Notes: generated by a model not told the origin, from the letters alone. Shown: positions 54,663 through 63,211, counted from the stretch's first letter. The stretch is DNA of 64,000 nucleotides from an uncultured Psychroserpens sp. (GCF_947501425.1 NZ_CANMVN010000002.1:124001-188000), one strand, 5' to 3'. Program-made: numbers and translations.

Positions 54663-56468
54663 ATGGAAGCAAATTCTCGAGTCAAAAATGTCCTAATTTT
54701 TAGATTTTTAAATTATGTCTACTTAGAAGTGGACATTTCCGTATTACTCATTTCGGTCTTTCTTATAAGTCAGGTAAGTTTTTCACAAGATCAAAAGCGA
54801 GTAGATAGTCTTTTACAGGCAGCATCACAACAAACAGACACAACTCAAATTATCACCTATGCGCACTTATTTGCAGATTATATATATGTAGATCCATTAA
54901 AAGCCAAACCCTATCTGGATAGTACTATGGTGTTAGCAAATCGATTAGGGAACAAAAGTTTTATAGCAAGAACTACTAACTATTTAGGAGTATATTATAA
55001 TTTTACATCAGACTACAGAAAAGCCGATTCTACTCTCTCTATAGTGATAGAGCAATATGCTGAAATTGGAGATAGTATTCAAATGTGTGCCACAATGAAT
55101 AATAAGGCTATTGCTCTTAAGAGTCTTGGCAATTATAGGGAAGCATTAGAAACTCATATGCAGTCTCTAAAACTCAAAGAACAACTCAACGATACAGAAG
55201 AAAGCATAGCTGCCAGTTATTGGAATATAGGAAATTTACAGGGAGACATTGGCAATTATGAAGCGTCAAACACCTATTACAATAAAGCAAAAGTAATCTT
55301 TGAAAAACTTGATCTTGAACAAGACCTAAAATCTATTAATAATAACATTGCAATCAATCTCAGTACCATGGGACATTATGAGGAATCGATTCCTTTATTT
55401 TTGGATGCCATTGCCTACAATAAAGCCAATAATTACAACAATGATCTTGCGGGAGCCTATGACAATATTGGTTCTGCATATTATAATCTGGATAGCATTG
55501 CTATAGCAAAAAGCTACTATGAAAAGTCACTTGCTATTAGTCAGAATTATGGCGAAACCTCTTTAACCGGACTCAATTACAGGCATTTGGGTGAAGTTTA
55601 CATGAAAGAAAACAAACCCAGAATTGCCTTGGATTATTTCAAAAAGGCTTTAAAGATTTCTGAGGAAACTGGTACATCAAAAAAAATGATCACAGACTAT
55701 CTTCGCTTATCTCAGGCATATTCTGCTGTAGGTCAATTTGAGAAAGCTTATCAAAATCATGTTAGTTATCATAAACTCCATGACGACATCCTAAATGAGG
55801 AAAATATAGAGCGAATGAATCAATTGGAGATCAGCTATCAAACCGAAAAAAAAGAAAAAGAACTCGCCATCCAGAAAGGCGAGATTGATGCTCTTAAGCA
55901 AAAGGAAGAAATCTCTAAAAACCGTCAACGCTTGCTTGGTATTGGTAGTCTGTCCTTATTATTATTTGCAGGTGCATTATTCTATGGTTTACGACAAAAA
56001 ATGAAGCGAAACAAACTAGAACGCGAGCAATTAGATACCTCATTGCGATTCAAAGAAAAAGAACTCACTACACATGCTTTACATTTAGCGCATAAAAATG
56101 AAGTATTACTCGATCTCAAGGCACAACTCAAAGAACTTAAATCAGACAGTCCAAATTCCAGGAGTTATCAAAATGTGATCAATACCATTAACCTAGATAT
56201 CAATAATGATAGCAACTGGGAACAGTTTAGAACTTACTTTGAAGATGTCCACAAAGATTTCAATGCCAATGTAAAACGCAACTATCCTGAGGTATCAGCA
56301 AACGACCTGAGATTGATGTCATTACTTAAAATGAATTTATCCACTAAGGAAATTGCTAACATTTTAAATATCTCCACCGAAGGCGTTAAAAAAGCACGCT
56401 ATCGTCTACGTAAAAAACTAAATCTAGCAACAGAAGACTCACTTCAAGAATTAGTTATAGACCTATAA
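54663..56468 (+). CDS. Membrane-anchored TPR regulator with LuxR-type DNA-binding domain
   Basis: 601 residues. An N-terminal hydrophobic signal (ISVLLISVFLISQVSFSQ, around residues 25-42) leads to a periplasmic region of about seven TPRs (such as NNKAIALKSLGNYREALETHMQSLKLKEQL, YWNIGNLQGDIGNYEASNTYYNKAKVIFEKL, YRHLGEVYMKENKPRIALDYFKKALKISEET). One membrane helix (LLGIGSLSLLLFAGALFYGL, around 424-443) precedes a cytoplasmic coiled coil and a C-terminal helix-turn-helix (SANDLRLMSLLKMNLSTKEIANILNISTEGVKKARYRLRKKL). It is therefore a one-component, envelope-sensing transcription factor. Divergent from the surface genes, which it most likely controls. No kinase or receiver domain is present. Confidence 0.88.
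   Translation: MEANSRVKNVLIFRFLNYVYLEVDISVLLISVFLISQVSFSQDQKRVDSLLQAASQQTDTTQIITYAHLFADYIYVDPLKAKPYLDSTMVLANRLGNKSFIARTTNYLGVYYNFTSDYRKADSTLSIVIEQYAEIGDSIQMCATMNNKAIALKSLGNYREALETHMQSLKLKEQLNDTEESIAASYWNIGNLQGDIGNYEASNTYYNKAKVIFEKLDLEQDLKSINNNIAINLSTMGHYEESIPLFLDAIAYNKANNYNNDLAGAYDNIGSAYYNLDSIAIAKSYYEKSLAISQNYGETSLTGLNYRHLGEVYMKENKPRIALDYFKKALKISEETGTSKKMITDYLRLSQAYSAVGQFEKAYQNHVSYHKLHDDILNEENIERMNQLEISYQTEKKEKELAIQKGEIDALKQKEEISKNRQRLLGIGSLSLLLFAGALFYGLRQKMKRNKLEREQLDTSLRFKEKELTTHALHLAHKNEVLLDLKAQLKELKSDSPNSRSYQNVINTINLDINNDSNWEQFRTYFEDVHKDFNANVKRNYPEVSANDLRLMSLLKMNLSTKEIANILNISTEGVKKARYRLRKKLNLATEDSLQELVIDL
54715..54736. promoter_or_regulatory. Inverted GTC(T/C)ACTT repeat inside the regulator's 5' coding region
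   Basis: ATGTCTACTT-AG-AAGTGGACAT, 9 of 10 positions symmetric, about 50 bp into the gene. It reuses the GTCCAC/GTCTAC half-sites, but in inverted orientation. It may be chance. Confidence 0.3.
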
Positions 56469-56488
56469 ATCAATTGTTTAAAAAACAA

Positions 56489-56540
56489 AGTCCACCTTTT
56501 GTCCATGAGTCCATATAAAGACGTCCACAAGTTGTCTACC
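56489..56540 (+). promoter_or_regulatory. GTCCAC motif cluster, copy 3
   Basis: Five half-sites in 52 bp: GTCCACCTTTTGTCCAT (11-bp spacing), a GTCCAT shortly after, then GTCCACAAGTTGTCTAC (11-bp spacing again). It starts 21 bp after the regulator's stop codon and precedes a -7-like box and a large hairpin. Confidence 0.5.
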
Positions 56541-56571
56541 TTCAAAATTATGAATCATCATAATCTGTATG

Positions 56572-56579
56572 TATGTTTG
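56572..56579 (+). promoter_or_regulatory. -7 box (TATGTTTG) downstream of the GTCCAC cluster
   Basis: A perfect TAnnTTTG match 32 bp after the last half-site, with no -33 TTG. This arrangement would suit an activator-dependent promoter. It overlaps the left edge of the hairpin by 6 bp. Confidence 0.35.
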
Positions 56580-56688
56580 GTATGTCATTAAGTTGACAAC
56601 CAGTTTTGTGGTGCCTTGCACTGGTTAGGCTGCAGACTTTACCAGTTGCAAGTCGCTACGAAAACTAATAATAACATACCACAAAACA
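56574..56688. repeat. Large imperfect inverted repeat, possible structured RNA
   Basis: Four nested helices pair in order: TGTTT/AAACA, GGTATGT (56579-56585)/ACATACC (56674-56680), AGTTTT (56602-56607)/AAAACT (56661-56666), and CTTGCACTGGT (56615-56625)/ACCAGTTGCAAG (56641-56652, one bulge). The apical loop holds CTGCAG. It lies in the 534-bp gap 56469-57002, which has no convincing gene; the remainder of that gap (56700-57002) shows nothing I can name. Confidence 0.55.
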
Positions 56689-57002
56689 CAATTATTTTGA
56701 ATCTTCAAACCCAAAACTGCGTTATAATATCAATGGTCTATGACCTTATAAACAAATTACGATGCTTATAATCCTCTTTATACTTCGAATCATACTATCA
56801 AAAGCATAGTATATCTAGACCATTAAGTGATAACTTCAATGCGCAAGAGCATAGTTAAATAATCACAACGACATTAAAAATAATGGGATTAGCCAAAATC
56901 ACGTTAGTTTGTTTAAAAGAGTGAGCAGTTATGTTTACTCTTTTTTTATTCTGAAAAATTGCTAAACTTGTTATATCTTTAAATACATAAACTGATTGAG
57001 TT

Positions 57003-57545
57003 ATGGATAAAGCATTACAAACAATGATCAATAATATGCCAGAAAAAACTGGTAAGTCATTAGAGGAATGGACATCAATTTTAAAAGCCAAAGCATTTGC
57101 CAAGCATTCAGAAGGTGTAAATTTCCTAAAAAAAGAACATGGTGTGACTCACGGTTTCGCTAATACTATCGTAACCTTATCAAAAGGAGATAATCATTCA
57201 GCAGATGATCTGGTAACCAATCAATATAAAGGTAAAGAACAACTATTTCCTATATATGAAGCACTATTGAAAGAGGTGAAGTCTTTTGGAAATGATATCA
57301 CCATTACACCCAAAAAAACCAGTGTTAGCGTCATTAGAAAACGACAGTTTGTTCTCATAAAACCAGCTACAAAAACCAGAATTGATCTCGGACTCAAATT
57401 ACCAGGAAAACCAACCACAGATCGTTTAGGAAACTCTGGTCCGTTTGGAACTATGTGTACTCATCGTGTGCAATTAACTTCAGAAAAAGAGGTTGATCCA
57501 GAACTTATATCATGGATAAAAGAGGCTTATAATCTATCTCAATAA
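57003..57545 (+). CDS. DUF4287 / DUF5655 domain protein
   Basis: 180 residues, cytoplasmic. The N-terminal ~75 residues (INNMPEKTGKSLEEWTSILKAKAFAKHSEGVNFLKKEHGVTHGFANTIVTLS) match DUF4287; the C-terminal part (IYEALLKEVKSFGNDITITPKKTSVSVIRKRQFVLIKPATKTRIDLGLKLPG) matches DUF5655, a fold related to putative nucleic-acid-binding or transporter-associated proteins. The role is unknown. This two-domain order is the common one. It stands alone on its transcript. Confidence 0.85.
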   Translation: MDKALQTMINNMPEKTGKSLEEWTSILKAKAFAKHSEGVNFLKKEHGVTHGFANTIVTLSKGDNHSADDLVTNQYKGKEQLFPIYEALLKEVKSFGNDITITPKKTSVSVIRKRQFVLIKPATKTRIDLGLKLPGKPTTDRLGNSGPFGTMCTHRVQLTSEKEVDPELISWIKEAYNLSQ

Positions 57546-57736
57546 AACATTTACATATTTGCCGAGTTTAAAAAACAAAGCTATTCAGAAAAACAATACA
57601 TAAACTCTAACTAGGTCACTTAGACTCCAACATTATTGCTATACAAATTAGCGGTGTCTTGAGTACAATAGAGCGTTTGACATAAAATTTACACTTTTTT
57701 TACATTTTATCGGGTTTTATAACTCACTCTAGTCGA

Positions 57737-57744
57737 TATATTTG
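57737..57744 (+). promoter_or_regulatory. -7 box (TATATTTG) of the TonB-C-like gene
   Basis: A perfect TAnnTTTG match 27 bp before the start codon; no clear -33. Confidence 0.45.
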
Positions 57745-57771
57745 ACTTAGATAAATCAAAAAACGCCTATT

Positions 57772-58584
57772 ATGAAAAAATACATCATTATTATCTGCAC
57801 AATACTAGTTATAGCGAGCTTATCAATTTTAGCTTTCACAAATTGGGACCACACTAATACTGAACAAGCAGAATTATCAAAAGAGCATATTTCAGTCATA
57901 AAAAATCAGAACACCAATCATCTTAACACTAAAAAAATTCCCGACTTATACTATGGTGTAGATTCGAGATTTGCTCCTGTAAAACTATCAGATGTGCACA
58001 ATGCGACAACCATTTATGATTTTTTAAATGAGGGAGAAAAAGCACAAATAGATCAGATCAATTCTGTTAGACTCATCATGGTTGAAAACAACCAACTCTC
58101 TGAAAAACGTGCCTATGGCAACAACGAATTCCTTACAGATGCTCAAAAAGACCTTTTGAAATCAACAGCTTACTTTAGTCATTTTACAATCAGAACAAAA
58201 TTCACAGCAAAAAACGAAGAGACTGGTCAAATGGAAGATCGTTTTTTTGGTCCGCATATCACTGTTGTTCCCAATCAACAAGCCACCTACGTTGATGGTA
58301 AAGACGCACTTATAAATTACCTAAAGGCACAGAGTAAAGACTATATGAATGTTATAAAAGACATGAAACTTGGCGCTATTAAAATCTCTTTTAAGGTAAC
58401 TAGCGAAGGTAACATTTCAGATGTTAAACATGATGCGATGTCAACTGGTTATAAATCCATTGATGATCAATTCATGACTCTTATCAAAAACATTCCAGGA
58501 ACATGGATTCCTGCGGAAAATAATAAAGGAGAAACATTAGATCAGGAATTGGTATTTACGTTTGGACCTGCAGATGGTTGTTAA
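57772..58584 (+). CDS. Periplasmic protein with TonB-C-like C-terminal domain
   Basis: 270 residues. The N-terminal membrane anchor YIIIICTILVIASLSILAF is followed by a ~170-residue region without a recognised fold. The last ~70 residues (GAIKISFKVTSEGNISDVKHDAMSTGYKSIDDQFMTLIKNIPGTWIPAENNKGETLDQELVFTFG) follow the TonB C-terminal pattern (GxVxVxFxVxxxGxIxxxxV...D....l...P.W.Pa...G..v). The Pro-rich linker of true TonB energy transducers is absent, so it is probably a relative with another role. Its stop abuts the stop of rimO on the other strand. Confidence 0.65.
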   Translation: MKKYIIIICTILVIASLSILAFTNWDHTNTEQAELSKEHISVIKNQNTNHLNTKKIPDLYYGVDSRFAPVKLSDVHNATTIYDFLNEGEKAQIDQINSVRLIMVENNQLSEKRAYGNNEFLTDAQKDLLKSTAYFSHFTIRTKFTAKNEETGQMEDRFFGPHITVVPNQQATYVDGKDALINYLKAQSKDYMNVIKDMKLGAIKISFKVTSEGNISDVKHDAMSTGYKSIDDQFMTLIKNIPGTWIPAENNKGETLDQELVFTFGPADGC

Positions 58585-59889
58585 CTAATTCACGACCTCA
58601 GCGTATAAATCGAAATCCTCGGCTTCTATGACTTTTACAGTTGTAAATTCGCCTGTCTTAAGATACGTACTTGTTGCATCAATCAACACTTCATTATCCA
58701 CATCAGGAGAATCATATTCGGTACGACCAACAAAGTAGTTGCCTTCTTTTCTGTCGATTACGACTTTAAATTCTTGTCCGATTTTGGCTTGATTCAATTC
58801 CCATGAGATCTGCGATTGGATTTCCATGATCTGATTAGCACGATCCATTTTCACGGCTTCAGGCACATCATCTTCTAAATTATAGGCATGTGTATTTTCC
58901 TCGTGAGAATATGTAAAGCATCCTAAACGCTCAAAACGCATCTCTTTAACCCATTGCTTTAACGTTTGAAAGTCGTCTTCAGTTTCACCTGGATAACCTA
59001 CGATAAGCGTAGTTCTAATAGTCATCTCAGGAACTTTAGCTCTAAACTCCTGAAGCAGCTTTGTGGTTTTCGCTTTGGTGGTTCCACGACGCATACTTTT
59101 TAGAATACGATCTGAAATATGCTGCAATGGAATGTCTAAATAATTACAGATCTTCGGTTCGCGGTTCATTACATCTAACACATCCATAGGAAACCCTGTT
59201 GGAAATGCGTAATGTAAACGAATCCACTCAATACCTTCTACTTTTACCAAATGCTCCAGTAATTCGGCAAGGTTTCTCTTTTTATAAAGATCTAATCCAT
59301 AATAGGTCAGATCCTGAGCAATAAGTATCAATTCTTTAACACCATTAGCTGCTAATTTTTCAGCTTCTGTTACTAAATCTTCAATAGGTGTACTCTTGTG
59401 CTTTCCTCTCATCAAAGGAATCGCACAGAAGCTACAAGGTCTGTCACAGCCTTCTGCAATTTTTAAATAGGCATAATTTTTTGGTGTCGTTGTTAAACGT
59501 TCTCCTATTAATTCATGCTTATAATCTGCTCCAAGAGCTTTCAATAATTGTGGTAATTCTGTGGTTCCAAAATATTGATCAACATTTGGAATTTCTTTCT
59601 GAAGATCTGGCTTGTAACGTTCGCTTAAACATCCTGTAACAAATACTTTATCCACCTCGCCTGCTTCCTTTTTTTGCATGAATTCTAAAATAGTATTCAC
59701 ACTCTCCTCTTTCGCATTATTGATAAAACCACAGGTATTGATCACAACCACATTGCCTTCTTCCTCATGCACAACATCTTTCCCACTAGCTTTTAGTTGT
59801 CCCATTAACACTTCGCTATCGTAAACATTTTTACTACAACCAAGGGTTACAACATTGATTCTATTCTTCTTAAGTGATTTCGTTCTCAT
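58585..59889 (-). CDS. rimO: Ribosomal protein S12 methylthiotransferase
   Basis: 434 residues. The N-terminal MTTase domain has VTLGCSKNVYDSEVLMGQL, VINTCGFI and VTGCLSERY, whose three Cys hold one Fe-S cluster. The radical-SAM core has AEGCDRPCSFCAIPLMRGKHKS (CxxxCxxC), and a C-terminal TRAM domain (IGQEFKVVIDRKEGNYFVGRTEYDSPDVDNEVLI) follows. The AEGCDRPCSFCAIP form and the YDSPDVD sequence in TRAM distinguish RimO from MiaB. It modifies Asp of ribosomal protein S12. Confidence 0.96.
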   Translation of the reverse strand: MRTKSLKKNRINVVTLGCSKNVYDSEVLMGQLKASGKDVVHEEEGNVVVINTCGFINNAKEESVNTILEFMQKKEAGEVDKVFVTGCLSERYKPDLQKEIPNVDQYFGTTELPQLLKALGADYKHELIGERLTTTPKNYAYLKIAEGCDRPCSFCAIPLMRGKHKSTPIEDLVTEAEKLAANGVKELILIAQDLTYYGLDLYKKRNLAELLEHLVKVEGIEWIRLHYAFPTGFPMDVLDVMNREPKICNYLDIPLQHISDRILKSMRRGTTKAKTTKLLQEFRAKVPEMTIRTTLIVGYPGETEDDFQTLKQWVKEMRFERLGCFTYSHEENTHAYNLEDDVPEAVKMDRANQIMEIQSQISWELNQAKIGQEFKVVIDRKEGNYFVGRTEYDSPDVDNEVLIDATSTYLKTGEFTTVKVIEAEDFDLYAEVVN

Positions 59890-59906
59890 AGTTGAATTTC
59901 AGTTTG

Positions 59907-59937
59907 CAAAGATACATAATGATTTGTGATATCTTTG
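59907..59937. promoter_or_regulatory. Face-to-face divergent -7 boxes for rimO and the serine hydrolase
   Basis: The plus-strand TATCTTTG at 59930-59937 has TTTG 23 bp upstream (59903-59906). The minus-strand TATCTTTG at 59907-59914 points at rimO. The two identical -7 elements form an inverted repeat with 15 bp between them, so the two promoters must compete for polymerase. Confidence 0.5.
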
Positions 59938-59993
59938 TGTTGAGACAATTAAACCTTTCTCATAGGAAATAGTCCAACTATGAAATCTTTGTT

Positions 59994-61085
59994 ATGAAGT
60001 CTTTACACTACATCGCCCTTTTTATATGTTTCTCACTGTGTTTTAATTGCTCATCGAGTGATGACACCTCGGAAATGCCCATAGATGGAACTCCAGAACC
60101 TGAATTCACATACTTTCCCCCTACTGATGGAAGCGACACATGGGAAACCAAATCCATTTCAGATTTAGAATGGAACAACGCTGAATTACAACCGCTTTTA
60201 GATTTTCTAGACGACAAGAATACCAAGAGTTTTATGATACTTCATAACGGAAACATAGTGGTTGAAGCCTATATGAATGGGCACACAAACGCAACACCAT
60301 GGTATTGGGCTAGTGCAGGAAAAACACTAACAACAACTGTAATAGGAATTGCTCAAGATGAAGGTTTGATAGACATAGATGATAAGGTATCTGATTATAT
60401 TGGAACAGGATGGACAAGCATTCCATTAGATAAAGAAAATCTGATCACTTGTAAAAACCTATTATCGATGAATTCAGGCCTAGATGACAGTCTGGGAGAT
60501 GATATTTCACCTGATAATCTTCAGTATATTGCCAATGCTGGTGATCGATGGGCCTATCATAATGTCTATGTCAAATTACAAGACGTGGTAAGTGCTGCCA
60601 GTAATCAAACCTGGAACTCCTATTTTAATACCGTCCTAAAAAACAGAATAGGCATGTCTGGAGCCTGGTTTCCTATTGATGATCTCAATGTGTATTGGAG
60701 CAATACCAGAAGTATGGCACGTTTTGGATTAATGATCTCTGCTAATGGCAAATGGGAAGAGGATCAAATTGTATCTCAGTCTTTTTTAAACGAGGCTACA
60801 AATACCTCTCAACCACTCAATCAGGCTTATGGATATTTATGGTGGCTCAATGGAAAATCATCCTATCGCTTACCGCAATTTCAACTTGAATTTTCCGGAG
60901 AATTAGTTCCAAATGCACCTGAGGATATGTATTGTGCCTTAGGTAGAGACGATCAGAAAATCTATATCGTACCAAGTAAAGATCTTGTGGTAATCAGAAT
61001 GGGAGAACCTGCAGACGATATCAATTTTGCATTGTCCAATTTCGATAATGACCTTTGGGAAAAGATCAATGCCTTAACCAACTAA
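59994..61085 (+). CDS. Class C beta-lactamase-fold serine hydrolase, lipoprotein
   Basis: 363 residues, lipoprotein signal with lipid Cys19 (LCFNCSSSDD). The SxxK motif is SAGK (Ser107, Lys110) in YWASAGKTLTTTVIG; the second motif is Tyr-His-Asn in RWAYHNVYVKLQDVV; LAFGLMI-type and YLWWLNG elements follow. These are features of the beta-lactamase class C/esterase/peptidase S12 superfamily. The substrate is unknown; resistance is not implied. The stop overlaps the stop of the convergent amidase gene by 4 bp (sequence CTAA). Confidence 0.88.
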   Translation: MKSLHYIALFICFSLCFNCSSSDDTSEMPIDGTPEPEFTYFPPTDGSDTWETKSISDLEWNNAELQPLLDFLDDKNTKSFMILHNGNIVVEAYMNGHTNATPWYWASAGKTLTTTVIGIAQDEGLIDIDDKVSDYIGTGWTSIPLDKENLITCKNLLSMNSGLDDSLGDDISPDNLQYIANAGDRWAYHNVYVKLQDVVSAASNQTWNSYFNTVLKNRIGMSGAWFPIDDLNVYWSNTRSMARFGLMISANGKWEEDQIVSQSFLNEATNTSQPLNQAYGYLWWLNGKSSYRLPQFQLEFSGELVPNAPEDMYCALGRDDQKIYIVPSKDLVVIRMGEPADDINFALSNFDNDLWEKINALTN

Positions 61086-62758
61086 TTATAATTTGCTGGT
61101 GACTTCCTCATTTTCGATGCCTGTTCGTAGACATAAGCCCATTGTAACAATCGTCGTTCATTTCCAATAGTTATAAATGTCAGACCTTTAGGAGCTCCAT
61201 TTTCAGCATAACCCATCGGAACCGTTAATGCAGGATACTCAGCTACTGCTGCAAAACCAGCATGATAGTTATTAATAGATAATATGCCATCTAAGTTGTG
61301 AGTAGTCATTGGTTCGTCAAAAAAGCGTTTTCCATTGGTTTTTAAAGTACTTTTTATTTTGGCAAATTCTGCTTCGGTTGCCGAGTCATCAGATACACCC
61401 TGAAATAATTTTTGTCCATAAGGCATGACATTCAAGCTGTCCTTACGATTAAAGTCCATAATATCTTCAATAGACGAGTATTCTAAATTAGGATTTCCAT
61501 AGTTTTTTAAATAAGTTACCAGATCTACTTTCATATCCAGATTTAACAACCTTAAAAATCCTGGAAGGCCAATATCGGCAGCCTCTATTTCTATAATTTC
61601 AGCACCTTGAGCTTTTAGTACTTCAATAGCGTTGACATACAGTTGATCTTCCATCAAGCCTTTAATGGCACCAAAACGTTTTCCTTTTACATTTTTTACA
61701 TCTGTTAAACCACTATAATAGTATGATCCAGGCCATTTCGGATTTAAAGATTTTTGGTCGTTGTCATCATACCCATAGATAGCAGACATTAGTATAGCAT
61801 TATCCATGACATTTTTAGTCATTGGTCCAGCAGTATCTAAAGTTGATGAAATAGGAATAATGCCACTACGACTCACTAAACCTATAGTTGGTTTGAGTCC
61901 AACTACGGAATTCTGACTCGATGGTGACAAGATAGAACCAGACGTTTCGCTACCAATAGCAGCCACACAAAAATTTGCAGCTACGGCCACACCACTACCA
62001 GAACTGGAACCTCCTGTATCAATAATTTTTCGTCCGTATGGATTTAATGTTTGTCCGCCGATTGCCGAATAACCGCTCGGACAATCACCACAGAAGAAAT
62101 AAGCCCATTCGCTTAAATTTGCTTTACCAAGAATGAGTGCACCTTTCGATTTCAATTGTTTCACAATGAAAGCATCTTCAGTAGTATTATCTTTCAACGC
62201 TACTGCTCCAGCTGTAGTTGACATTCCTGTTGCATTGATATTATCTTTTAATAAGATTGGCATTCCATAAATAGGGTGTCTTTGCTGTTTTGATGCCTTA
62301 AAAGCTTTATCACATGCTTTCGCATCATTTATAATATTGGGATTAATAGCTATTACAGAATTGAGGGACAAAGCATTGTTTCTGTCAAATGTTTTAATTC
62401 TGTGGAGGTAAAACTTGGTGAGCAATTCGTATGTCAATGCTCCACTTGTAATGTGTTGTTGAAGGGTTGGAATATCCTGATCCAGGATAAGTGGTTTTAG
62501 TGCATTGTATTTAGCTTCAGTAAAATCTTTTAGATCCTTTTCAAATATATCCCAAAGTTCATTAGAGTTAATGTATTTAGAATCTAAGACTTTAAATTCT
62601 CTGAATTCTTTCGTAGAAATATCACTAATATCATTTTCGTCTTTAGTATCCTGACTCGTTTCAACATCAGTAGGGGTTTCCTTTTTCTCTTCGGAAGGTT
62701 TACAGCTGTAAGTAATAAAAATAAGGCAAAGTAGAAGTATGTATCTCATGGTTAGCAT
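61082..62758 (-). CDS. Amidase-signature family enzyme, lipoprotein
   Basis: 558 residues; the start is probably Met4 (MRYILLLCLIFITYSC, lipid Cys at residue 19). The amidase signature is complete: the catalytic Lys in GMPILLKDNINATGMSTTAGAVAL, and the Ser pair in GGSSSGSGVAVAANFCVAAIGSETSGSILSPSS. The C-terminal AEYPALTVPMGYAENGAPKGLTFI is also typical. It hydrolyses an amide bond on the periplasmic side; the substrate is unknown. The linker after the lipid Cys is acidic and about 60 residues long. Confidence 0.92.
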   Translation of the reverse strand: MLTMRYILLLCLIFITYSCKPSEEKKETPTDVETSQDTKDENDISDISTKEFREFKVLDSKYINSNELWDIFEKDLKDFTEAKYNALKPLILDQDIPTLQQHITSGALTYELLTKFYLHRIKTFDRNNALSLNSVIAINPNIINDAKACDKAFKASKQQRHPIYGMPILLKDNINATGMSTTAGAVALKDNTTEDAFIVKQLKSKGALILGKANLSEWAYFFCGDCPSGYSAIGGQTLNPYGRKIIDTGGSSSGSGVAVAANFCVAAIGSETSGSILSPSSQNSVVGLKPTIGLVSRSGIIPISSTLDTAGPMTKNVMDNAILMSAIYGYDDNDQKSLNPKWPGSYYYSGLTDVKNVKGKRFGAIKGLMEDQLYVNAIEVLKAQGAEIIEIEAADIGLPGFLRLLNLDMKVDLVTYLKNYGNPNLEYSSIEDIMDFNRKDSLNVMPYGQKLFQGVSDDSATEAEFAKIKSTLKTNGKRFFDEPMTTHNLDGILSINNYHAGFAAVAEYPALTVPMGYAENGAPKGLTFITIGNERRLLQWAYVYEQASKMRKSPANYN

Positions 62759-62785
62759 TTTTTATAAAAATACATAAAAATGAGA

Positions 62786-63211
62786 TTAATTACGTTGTTC
62801 AAAAGGAATCACATTTCCCTTTTCAATATAATTTTTTAAGCCTTGGAGTAATTGTGCCCAGCAAAATGAAGAATTCCTGAATTCATGATTATTCTCTGGC
62901 CAATTGGTATGTGAGAACTTGAATAAGGTTTTATTATCATGCGATTCAAGTGTGATACCAAAAGTAGTCGGATTCCAATCGCTACTTGAATCTGTCATTT
63001 TTAAATAGAAGTATTCGTTTGCTTTTACTTTTGAGACTTCGGCAAACCAATTATAGTCATCTGTAAAATTAAGATTGTATATGTGACCTAATTCAGGTTT
63101 CCCCGATGATTTTAAAGTCCACCAATTGTCTAAATGTTCTGGCAAACAAAACGCATCGAAGACCTGCTTTACAGATGAATTGATATAGAGATCGAAGTAA
63201 ATATTATGCAT
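62786..63211 (-). CDS. SRPBCC (AHSA1/START-like) protein
   Basis: 141 residues. The helix-grip pattern is clear: INSSVKQVFDAFCLPEHLDNWWT at the N-terminus, beta strands (YNLNFTDDYNWFAEVSKVKANEYFYLKMT; TTFGITLESHDNKTLFKFSHTNWP) and a long C-terminal helix (FCWAQLLQGLKNYIEKG). Members bind small hydrophobic ligands or act as co-chaperone-like proteins; the ligand is unknown. It overlaps the upstream membrane-protein gene by 8 bp. Confidence 0.88.
   Translation of the reverse strand: MHNIYFDLYINSSVKQVFDAFCLPEHLDNWWTLKSSGKPELGHIYNLNFTDDYNWFAEVSKVKANEYFYLKMTDSSSDWNPTTFGITLESHDNKTLFKFSHTNWPENNHEFRNSSFCWAQLLQGLKNYIEKGNVIPFEQRN

Noticed and set aside
56574-56688. The large inverted repeat considered as an integron attC site or a miniature transposon
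   Set aside because: The outer ends do not show a GTTRRRY/RYYYAAC pair, and no flanking target duplication was found; the RNA or regulatory reading is simpler.
63117-63133. Another GTCCAC-N5-GTCTA-like sequence
   Set aside because: It lies within the coding sequence of the SRPBCC gene, where the bases are explained by the codons; one chance match in 64 kb is not surprising.
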